From Chromatiaceae bacterium (lineage in GTDB: Bacteria; Pseudomonadota; Gammaproteobacteria; Chromatiales; Chromatiaceae), in NCBI GenBank assembly GCA_012962365.1, contig DTXR01000579.1:1-7095 (forward strand): a DNA stretch of 7,095 bases, read 5' to 3'. A program made the position numbers and the translations under genes. Below the pieces are notes generated by a model. It made no database searches and was not told the DNA's origin. It saw nothing but the letters and a program-made list of their open reading frames with translations. The first letter of the stretch is position 1. Each line of letters begins with the position of its first letter. This document shows positions 1 through 7,095 of this stretch, one piece after another.

Positions 1-3000
1 ATGGGCTTGGCGCGTACGGCGGCAGAGCGCACCACCGCCGCCTCGAAGCTGGAGCCTGCCCGCAGTTCCTGGTTGATGAAATCCACCAGCAGGATAGAGT
101 TACGCACGATGATGCCCGCGAGGGCGATCATGCCGATCATGGAAGTGGCAGTGAACTGGGTGGAGCCGGTAAAGTAATGCAGCAGCGCGTGACCGGGCAA
201 TATGCCGATCACGGTGAGGGGAATGGGCGCCATGATCACCAGCGGCACCAGGTAGGAGCGGAACTGGGCCACTACCAGCAGGTAGATGAGCAGCAGCCCT
301 ACGGAATAGGCGATACCCATGTCGCGGAAGGTTTCATAAGTCACCTGCCATTCACCATCCCACTTCAGGCTGTATTCGTAGGGATTGTCCGGCTGGTCGA
401 GAAACCACTGCTCGGGACCATCCTGCTTTTTCAGACGATCCGAAATATCGAACAAGCCGTACAGGGGACTGTCAGTCTCACCCGCCATATCACCCGTCAC
501 ATAGACCACGGGCAGCAGATCCTTGTGATGAATGCTGTATTCACGCTGGGAGGGCACCACGGTAACGATCTCGGACAGGGGTACGAATGCACCCTTGCGG
601 CTGCGAATCTTGAACGCCAGCACCTGATCCAGATCGGCCCGCGCCGCCTCGCTCAGACGCACCCGGATGGGCACAGCATACTTGAGGTTGGTGCCATGAA
701 TATAGGCCATGTCCTCGCCATCCAGCACCGCCGCAAGCGTCTGGGCCACATCCGCCTGGGAAAGCCCCAGGCGCGCCGCCCGCGCCCGATCCACGATCAC
801 GATCGCTTTATCGGAAGGAAACTCCACCGAATCATCCACATCCACGATATCCGGCGTTTCCTCGAACACGTCCGCAACTTTTTTTGCCGCCTCGATCTGG
901 CCTTCATAATCGATGCCATAGATCTCGGCCACCAGGGGCGCGAGCACCGGCGGTCCCGGCGGCACTTCCACGATTTTGGCATTGCCATCATAACCGCTGG
1001 CGATGGCTTGAACCCGGTCACGCACGGACAGCGCAATCTCATGACTCTTGCGATTCCGATGATGCTTGTCCACCAGATTCACCTGGATATCGCCCAGATG
1101 CGCACCTTCGCGGAGATAGTACTGACGCACCAGCCCGTTGAAACTGATGGGTGCCGCAGTTCCGGCATACACTTGATAATCGGTCACCTCGGGCACCGTT
1201 GCCAGATAACCGGCAATTTCGTTCAGCGTCAGGCTGGTCTGTTCCAGCGAGGTTCCTTCGGGCATATCCAGCACGATCTGAAACTCCGATTTGTTATCGA
1301 AGGGCAGCATCTTCATGATCACCTGCTTGCCCACCACCAGGGAAATCGAAGCCCCGATCAGCGTCAGAATCCCGATGAGCAGGAACCAGCGATTGCGCCG
1401 GCCGGTTTTTTCATTCAGGAAAGGCCGCATGATGGCGCCGAAGAAACGATCCAGCCTACCCCCCTGATCCTGCGCATGGCCATGTCCACTGTATTTGTGC
1501 ACAACGGAAGACAACAGGCTGTTGGTCAGCCAGGGGGTGAAGATGAAGGCTACCGCCAGCGAGATCAGCATCCCCATGGAAGCGTTGATGGGTATGGGAC
1601 TCATGTAAGGCCCCATCAGGCCGGTGACAAAGGCCATGGGCAGCAGGGCGGCGATGACGGTGAAAGTCGCCAGGATAGTGGGGCTTCCCACTTCATCCAC
1701 CGCAGCGGGGATGGCCTCCAGCAATTTCTTGCCACCCATGGACAAATGCCGGTGGATGTTTTCCACAACGACGATGGCATCGTCCACCAGAATACCGATG
1801 GAAAAGATCAGGGCGAACAGGGATACTCGGTTGAGGGTAAAGCCCCAGGCCCAGGACGCAAACAGGGTAATGGCCAGGGTCACGGCTACCGCCGCACCCA
1901 CGATAATGGCCTCCCGCCAACCCAGGGCAATCATCACCAGCAGAATCACTGAGGAGGTGGCAAAAACCAGCTTGCTGATGAGCTTTTTCGCCTTGGCGTC
2001 CGCTGTGGCGCCGTAGTTGCGGGTGATACTCACTTCCACGTTATCCGGGATGAAAATACCGTCGAGTTCCTGGAAACGCTTGATGACGCGCCGGGCGATC
2101 TGCACCGCGTTGGTGCCGGGCTTCTTGGCAACGGCGATCGTGACGGCAGGGTACTGGCCATCCAGCTTCAGCCCCGCTTCGGATACCCCAGCACCGGGGC
2201 CTGTCCAGACATAGTTCACCGGCCGGTCCGCGCCCTCTTCCACCTGGGCCACATCCCGCAGATAGGTGGGCTTGCCATCCTTGCTGCCAACGATCAGATC
2301 GGCAATTTCTGCCGGACTGCTCAGAAATACGCCGGCCTGTACCAGGATCTCCCGGTTGTCGGCGGTAACTTTGATGTTGTCCCGGGAAGCATTGCCCGCC
2401 TGCAAGGACAGACGTAAATCATTCAGATCGATACCATACCCGGCCAGCGCTTGGGGGTCGATGGTCACTTTCACCACCCGCTCCGGCGCGCCGATGGTGT
2501 AGATGTCCCGGGTGCCGGGAACGCGCTTGAGCTCGGATTCGATGGCATGCGCCACACGCCCCAGTTCGTAGGCACCCATTTGCGGATCCTTGCTCCACAG
2601 GGTGGCGCTGACGATAGGCACATCATCGATACCCTTGGGTTTCACGATAGGCTGCCCTACGCCGAGGTTGGGCGGCAGCCAGTCCAGCTTGGAAAAAATC
2701 TTGGAATACAGACGCACGATGGCATCCGTGCGATCTTCACCCACCTTGAACTGCACCGTGAGCACCGACATGCCCGGCATGGACGACGAGTAGACGTGCT
2801 TGATGCCTTCGATCTCCGAAAGCGCCTGCTCGGCCGGCGTTGATACTAGGCTTTCCACTTCCTTCGCCGCCGCGCCGGGAAAGGGAATGAACACATTGGC
2901 GAAGGTCACGTTGATCTGCGGCTCTTCCTCCCGCGGCGTGACGAGTACGGCAAATACGCCAAGCAGCATGCCCAGCAAGGCCAGTAGCGGGGTAATCTGG

Positions 3001-3056
3001 GTATCCTGAAATTTCCGGGCGATGGCACCGGAAAAGCCCAGTTTCTCTTTACTCAT
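1..3056 (-). CDS. RND efflux pump inner-membrane subunit (AcrB/HAE1 type), 3' end outside window
   Basis: This gene encodes a proton-driven RND permease of the inner membrane that exports compounds through a periplasmic adaptor and an outer-membrane channel. About 1,018 codons are visible without a stop; RND permeases are usually 1,020-1,100 residues, so only the last part (TM11-12 end and tail) lies beyond position 1. The start is the ATG at 3056-3054, with AGGAG about 10 bases upstream. A first membrane segment lies near residues 22-40 (TPLLALLGMLLGVFAVLV). TM4 carries the proton-relay pair Asp425-Asp426 in GILVDDAIVVVEN, which is the multidrug (HAE1) form; metal exporters of the CzcA type carry a different TM4 motif. 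In TM10 the segment IIVRNSILLVDF has Arg985 where AcrB has the relay Lys940. The first 8 bases overlap the adaptor gene, implying translational coupling. The substrate cannot be read from sequence. The family is certain; the multidrug label is an inference. Confidence 0.95.
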   Translation of the reverse strand, partial: MSKEKLGFSGAIARKFQDTQITPLLALLGMLLGVFAVLVTPREEEPQINVTFANVFIPFPGAAAKEVESLVSTPAEQALSEIEGIKHVYSSSMPGMSVLTVQFKVGEDRTDAIVRLYSKIFSKLDWLPPNLGVGQPIVKPKGIDDVPIVSATLWSKDPQMGAYELGRVAHAIESELKRVPGTRDIYTIGAPERVVKVTIDPQALAGYGIDLNDLRLSLQAGNASRDNIKVTADNREILVQAGVFLSSPAEIADLIVGSKDGKPTYLRDVAQVEEGADRPVNYVWTGPGAGVSEAGLKLDGQYPAVTIAVAKKPGTNAVQIARRVIKRFQELDGIFIPDNVEVSITRNYGATADAKAKKLISKLVFATSSVILLVMIALGWREAIIVGAAVAVTLAITLFASWAWGFTLNRVSLFALIFSIGILVDDAIVVVENIHRHLSMGGKKLLEAIPAAVDEVGSPTILATFTVIAALLPMAFVTGLMGPYMSPIPINASMGMLISLAVAFIFTPWLTNSLLSSVVHKYSGHGHAQDQGGRLDRFFGAIMRPFLNEKTGRRNRWFLLIGILTLIGASISLVVGKQVIMKMLPFDNKSEFQIVLDMPEGTSLEQTSLTLNEIAGYLATVPEVTDYQVYAGTAAPISFNGLVRQYYLREGAHLGDIQVNLVDKHHRNRKSHEIALSVRDRVQAIASGYDGNAKIVEVPPGPPVLAPLVAEIYGIDYEGQIEAAKKVADVFEETPDIVDVDDSVEFPSDKAIVIVDRARAARLGLSQADVAQTLAAVLDGEDMAYIHGTNLKYAVPIRVRLSEAARADLDQVLAFKIRSRKGAFVPLSEIVTVVPSQREYSIHHKDLLPVVYVTGDMAGETDSPLYGLFDISDRLKKQDGPEQWFLDQPDNPYEYSLKWDGEWQVTYETFRDMGIAYSVGLLLIYLLVVAQFRSYLVPLVIMAPIPLTVIGILPGHALLHYFTGSTQFTATSMIGMIALAGIIVRNSILLVDFINQELRAGSSFEAAVVRSAAVRAKP

Positions 3057-4110
3057 GCCCCTGTTTCTCCTGAATCCCGGCGCGCTGACGCTTGAGCCGG
3101 GCACCGGCGGCTATGGGATCGGGGAACACCTCGTCACCTTCCTGCAACCCGGACAATACCGTCAGGGTCTCCTCCCCAAGCGCATCACCCAGGCGCACGT
3201 AGCGGAAGCGTATCTTTCCATCCTCATCCCTCACATACACACCGGTGACTTCCGAACGGTAGACCACGGCACTGGCGGGCACGATCAGCGCCGGCGCCAT
3301 ACCGGTTTCGAAGGCTGTCTTGACCAGCATCCCTGGAAACAGATGGTCGATATTTTTCGGCAGTTTCAGACGCACCTTGAAGGTATTGGATGCAGGATCG
3401 GCAAAGGGAAAGATAGTCAGATCACGCACTTCTATCCACTTCCCTCCCGGAAGCTCTACCCGCGCCTGACCCTTTTCACGAATCGCCACGATCAAGCTCT
3501 GGGGCACATCGACGGCCACGCGCAGTTCCTGCAGTGAAATACCGCTCATGAGCGGCGAACCGGGATGAGCCACCTCGCCCACCTGTACATGACGCTCGGT
3601 AACGATGCCGGTGTAGGGTGCGGTGATGCGGGTATAGGCCAGTTGTTCTTTTGCCTGTTCGAGAGCCGCCTTGGCGACATCCAGCTTGGCCCTGGCGGTG
3701 TTCAGGGAGACCTGGGCATTGTCCAGATCGGATTTGGCCACCAGTTTCTTCTCGTGCAGATCCTTGATTCGACGATAGTTTTTTCTTGCATCATCGAGCA
3801 CCGCCCGGGCAGCGCGCAAGTCAGCCTCCGCCCGGCGCAGCGCCGCCTGCTGCTCAGTGTCCTTGAGCTTGACCAACAGCGCGCCCTGTTTCACCACGTC
3901 ATCCACGTCATAGTAGATCGCCTCGACCTGACCATTGGTCTGCGCGGAAATAGTGGATTTGTTGACGGCCTCGATCACCCCATCCAGCCGGAAAACCCGG
4001 GGGATCATGATCTGCGCAACCGTGTTTGTCACCAGCTCCGCGTGGACAGAAACACTCAGCAGGGAAAGGAACAACCAGCCGGACGCCCGGAGTGCTGCGC
4101 GAAATTTCAT
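3049..4110 (-). CDS. RND efflux periplasmic adaptor (membrane fusion protein), 353 aa
   Basis: This is the periplasmic adaptor that links the RND pump to an outer-membrane channel. The N-terminus is a signal peptide: basic MKFRAALR, a hydrophobic stretch at about 11-21, and a likely cleavage after SVHA at residue 24. There is no lipobox Cys, so it should be a soluble or loosely attached adaptor, not a lipoprotein. Domains in order: first lipoyl half about 45-85 (with AQTNGQVEAIYYDVDD), an alpha-helical hairpin about 86-158 rich in Ala, Leu, Lys, Glu and Arg, second lipoyl half about 160-185 (TRITAPYTGIVTERHVQVGE), a beta-barrel about 195-275 including FPGM, and a membrane-proximal domain about 276-340 (VPASAVV, GLQEGDEV). 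The start at 4110 is supported by the signal peptide position; the ribosome site is weak (AGAGA about 8 bases upstream). It ends in TAA overlapping the pump start. It is the first gene of the operon, divergent from sthA. Confidence 0.95.
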   Translation of the reverse strand: MKFRAALRASGWLFLSLLSVSVHAELVTNTVAQIMIPRVFRLDGVIEAVNKSTISAQTNGQVEAIYYDVDDVVKQGALLVKLKDTEQQAALRRAEADLRAARAVLDDARKNYRRIKDLHEKKLVAKSDLDNAQVSLNTARAKLDVAKAALEQAKEQLAYTRITAPYTGIVTERHVQVGEVAHPGSPLMSGISLQELRVAVDVPQSLIVAIREKGQARVELPGGKWIEVRDLTIFPFADPASNTFKVRLKLPKNIDHLFPGMLVKTAFETGMAPALIVPASAVVYRSEVTGVYVRDEDGKIRFRYVRLGDALGEETLTVLSGLQEGDEVFPDPIAAGARLKRQRAGIQEKQGHE

Positions 4111-4126
4111 GGTAAATCTCTAGACT

Positions 4127-4161
4127 ATTAGATAACTTATGTCAATATATGTACATCTAAT
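4127..4161. promoter_or_regulatory. Inverted repeat over the efflux promoter, possible operator
   Basis: Two perfect 7-base arms, ATTAGAT (4127-4133) and ATCTAAT (4155-4161), flank 21 bases. The right arm lies in the spacer of the predicted minus-strand promoter and the left arm just downstream of the predicted transcription start, so a dimeric repressor bound here would block initiation. An 8-base palindrome ATGTACAT (4149-4156) overlaps the right arm. Local regulators of TetR, MerR, MarR or LysR type often control RND operons, but no regulator gene is in the window, and AT-rich DNA yields such repeats by chance fairly often. Confidence 0.3.
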
Positions 4162-4172
4162 CAGCTATTCAA
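4144..4172 (-). promoter_or_regulatory. Putative sigma-70 promoter for the efflux operon
   Basis: Reading the minus strand, a -35 box TTGAAT (4172-4167, 4 of 6 to consensus) and a -10 box TATATT (4149-4144, 5 of 6) are separated by 17 bases, the preferred spacing. The predicted transcription start would be near 4137, leaving a leader of about 27 bases before the adaptor ATG at 4110. The region is strikingly AT-rich compared with the flanking genes. This is a pattern match by eye; other AT-rich hexamers nearby could serve instead. Confidence 0.45.
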
Positions 4173-4311
4173 GAACAATTATCAAATACCCGGTAATTTA
4201 CTTGGTTATTTATCCTCACCTGCCTGTACAACTCGTTTTTCTCTCCCTGACAGCAGCAAGATGTGACACCATGGTGCAAAACATCAAGAACAGAACAACT
4301 GAAGGACAACC

Positions 4312-5703
4312 ATGAGTAAATATGATGTTATCGTCATCGGCAGCGGTCCTGGCGGAGAAGGTGCAGCCATGCGCCTGGCCAAGGCGGGAAAAAACGTGGC
4401 CGTGGTCGAAGAAGGTCTGCAACTGGGCGGCAACTGCACCCACAGGGGCACCATCCCCAGCAAGGCGTTGCGCCATGCCATTCAATTGCTGGCGGACTAC
4501 CGGCATCACCCGCTTTTCGAACACACCCTGTCTGCCGTGGAGATCAGCTGGCCCCAGCTGCTGCACACATCGGATCAGGTGATCGCCCAGCAGGTGAGCA
4601 TGTTGCACCGCTACTACACCCGCAATCATGTGCATGTCTTTCATGGTCGGGGCAGCTTTACAGATACCCATACGCTGGAAGTCACCAACCTGGATGGCAG
4701 CACCCAGACGCTGCATGCGGATCAGTTCATCATCGCTACCGGCTCCCGCCCCTGGCGACCGGCGGAGCTGGATTTCAGCCATCCCTGCATTCGTGACAGC
4801 GACACCCTGCTGGATCTGGATCACACGCCACGGCAGGTCACCATCTTCGGTGCGGGGGTCATTGGCTGCGAATACGCCTCCATCTTCGCCAACCTGGACG
4901 TGAAGGTGAACCTGGTGAACACCCGCGACCGGCTGCTTTCTTTTCTCGACGACGAAGTCACCGACGCGCTAAGTTATCACCTGCGTGATCAGGGTGTGCT
5001 GTTGCTGCACAACGAAGCCCTGGGCTCTGTATCCACGGATGGCCAGAGCGTCACCCTGGCCTGCAAGTCCGGGCGGGTCATTCGCTCCGAGATCCTGTTG
5101 TGGGCCAACGGGCGCAGCGGCAATACGGCCAACATGGGGCTGGAAAAGCTGGAAATAGAAATCAACTCCCGCGGGCAGATTGAGACCAACGAGCGCTTCC
5201 AGTCCAGCCAGGAACACATCTTCGCCGTGGGCGATGTGGCCGGCCCGCCGGGACTGGCCAGCGCCAGCTACGACCAGGGGCGCTTCGTCGGCACCTTCAT
5301 CGCGGAAGGCAAGGTAGACTGGCGTCTGGTGGACGAGGTGCCCACGGGCATCTACACCAGCCCGGAAATCAGTTCGCTGGGACGCACGGAAGCAGAACTG
5401 ACCAAACAGAACATACCCTTCGAAGTCGGCAGGGCAGAATTCAAGAACCTGGCCCGTGCGCAAATCTCGGGCCATACCACCGGCATGCTGAAGATCCTGT
5501 TTCACCGGGAGACGCTGGAAATACTGGGCATTCACTGCTTCGGCCAGGAAGCCGCGGAGATCATCCATATCGGCCAGGCCATCATGTCCCAGCCCGGCAA
5601 CGGCAACAACCTGCGCTACTTTGCGGAAACCACCTTCAACTATCCCACCATGGCCGAGGCCTACCGGGTTGCGGCGCTATACGGGTTGAACCGGATCAGC
5701 TAG
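4312..5703 (+). CDS. sthA: Soluble (energy-independent) pyridine nucleotide transhydrogenase SthA, 463 aa
   Basis: SthA is a cytoplasmic FAD enzyme that moves hydride between NADPH and NAD+ and helps dispose of excess NADPH. At 463 residues it matches the usual 464-466. The FAD dinucleotide fold is at the N-terminus with GSGPGG (10-15) and Glu33-Glu34. The region [16 protein letters not shown] (39-54) is diagnostic: it keeps Cys42 but has Thr47 where disulfide reductases of the same fold have the second redox Cys, as is typical of SthA. The NAD(P) fold has GAGVIG (180-185) followed by NTRDRLL (203-209). The second FAD motif is FAVGDV (304-309), and the dimerisation domain contains [20 protein letters not shown] (406-425) and [16 protein letters not shown]. 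The ATG at 4312 is preceded by AAGGA (4302-4306) with 5 bases between. It is a single gene, divergent from the efflux operon and convergent with metY, and ends in TAG. No lesions are seen. Confidence 0.97.
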   Translation: MSKYDVIVIGSGPGGEGAAMRLAKAGKNVAVVEEGLQLGGNCTHRGTIPSKALRHAIQLLADYRHHPLFEHTLSAVEISWPQLLHTSDQVIAQQVSMLHRYYTRNHVHVFHGRGSFTDTHTLEVTNLDGSTQTLHADQFIIATGSRPWRPAELDFSHPCIRDSDTLLDLDHTPRQVTIFGAGVIGCEYASIFANLDVKVNLVNTRDRLLSFLDDEVTDALSYHLRDQGVLLLHNEALGSVSTDGQSVTLACKSGRVIRSEILLWANGRSGNTANMGLEKLEIEINSRGQIETNERFQSSQEHIFAVGDVAGPPGLASASYDQGRFVGTFIAEGKVDWRLVDEVPTGIYTSPEISSLGRTEAELTKQNIPFEVGRAEFKNLARAQISGHTTGMLKILFHRETLEILGIHCFGQEAAEIIHIGQAIMSQPGNGNNLRYFAETTFNYPTMAEAYRVAALYGLNRIS

Positions 5704-5715
5704 TCCGGAGGCATC

Positions 5716-6988
<1,273 letters not shown>

Positions 6989-7012
6989 TGGTCATACTCC
7001 TTTGGTATTTTC

Positions 7013-7030
7013 CTGAATCCGTGGGTTCAG
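7013..7030. repeat. Imperfect palindrome upstream of metY
   Basis: The arms CTGAATCC (7013-7020) and GGGTTCAG (7023-7030) pair at 7 of 8 positions around a 2-base centre. The outer half-sites TGAA and TTCA resemble the MetR-type TGAA-N5-TTCA site, but here the gap is 8 bases, so MetR recognition is not supported as it stands. The palindrome lies 25-42 bases before the metY start, between the candidate promoter and the ribosome site, a position that would suit either an operator or a small hairpin in the leader. The rest of 6989-7095 shows only the ribosome binding site and no coding sequence. Confidence 0.35.
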
Positions 7031-7046
7031 AGGGCGTGCAGAGTGC

Positions 7047-7076
7047 AAGATACTGATTTGGATAGCGTAATGAAAA
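7047..7076 (-). promoter_or_regulatory. Weak sigma-70-like promoter candidate for metY
   Basis: On the minus strand TTTTCA (7076-7071, 4 of 6) and TATCTT (7052-7047, 4 of 6) are 18 bases apart. Transcription would begin near 7040, about 50 bases before the metY ATG. Both boxes are only moderate matches and the window ends at 7095, so a better promoter could lie outside. Confidence 0.22.
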
Positions 7077-7095
7077 ATCGCAACCATACCCTCAG

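Larger units (their letters stand above)
4111..4311. other. Divergent AT-rich intergenic region between efflux operon and sthA
   Basis: This 201-base gap separates the divergent adaptor and sthA genes and must hold the start signals of both. The left half (4111-4210) is very AT-rich and carries the minus-strand promoter and inverted repeat given separately. For sthA I find no convincing plus-strand sigma-70 pair: the best candidate, TTGGTT (4203-4208) with TGTACA (4226-4231) at 17 bases, matches the -10 consensus poorly. A 14-codon open frame (4271-4315) ends in a TGA that overlaps the sthA ATG by 4 bases; it lacks a good ribosome site. No RNA gene or terminator is evident. Confidence 0.6.

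Noticed and set aside
177..1952. 591-codon plus-strand open frame
   Set aside because: It lies antisense to the RND pump, whose translation shows clear family motifs. The antisense product is rich in His, Gln, Gly and Arg, with no recognisable domain, typical of a shadow frame in GC-rich DNA.
3565..4131. 188-codon plus-strand open frame, and 3022-3537 next to it
   Set aside because: Both are antisense to the adaptor gene (and to the pump start), which has a convincing signal peptide and domain order. The antisense products resemble nothing known to me.
4216..4824. 202-codon minus-strand open frame, and 4969-5568 also on the minus strand
   Set aside because: Both are antisense to the well-supported sthA gene and have no family motifs or ribosome sites.
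5691..5708. Hairpin CCGGA/TCCGG as a rho-independent terminator
   Set aside because: The stem is only 5 base pairs with an 8-base loop and is not followed by a run of T on either strand.

Overview
The window looks like chromosomal DNA from a moderately GC-rich proteobacterium, most likely a gammaproteobacterium. The main support is a full-length soluble transhydrogenase (SthA) that closely resembles the enterobacterial and pseudomonad enzyme. The rest is an RND efflux operon and a MetY-type sulfhydrylase gene. I see no phage, plasmid, insertion-sequence, CRISPR, tRNA or rRNA features.

Layout. Positions 1-4110 hold a minus-strand operon. A periplasmic membrane-fusion adaptor (3049-4110) comes first and overlaps by 8 bases the start of an RND inner-membrane pump (from 3056 leftward), which runs off the left edge of the window. 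Positions 4111-4311 are an AT-rich divergent intergenic region. It carries a plausible minus-strand sigma-70 promoter and an inverted repeat over that promoter's -10 end. On the plus strand, 4312-5703 encodes SthA. Twelve bases beyond it, converging from the other strand, lies a metY gene (5716-6988) that spans its full expected length but cannot be read through: it has one frameshift and two in-frame UGA codons. Positions 6989-7095 are the upstream region of metY, with a strong ribosome binding site, a weak promoter candidate and an imperfect palindrome.

How the genes work together. The adaptor and pump form two of the three parts of a tripartite efflux pump; no TolC-like outer-membrane channel is visible. 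SthA balances NADPH and NADH in the cytoplasm. MetY, when intact, makes homocysteine (or methionine precursors) from O-acetylhomoserine and sulfide. Nothing in the sequence ties these three units into one pathway; they look like ordinary neighbours.

The most noteworthy observation is the metY copy. Its amino-acid sequence is well preserved in every segment, yet it carries three disabling lesions, while roughly 1,830 codons of neighbouring genes have none. This is either a very recent pseudogene or sequencing/assembly error; stop-codon readthrough or recoding is much less likely. I did not find a convincing new biological system here.
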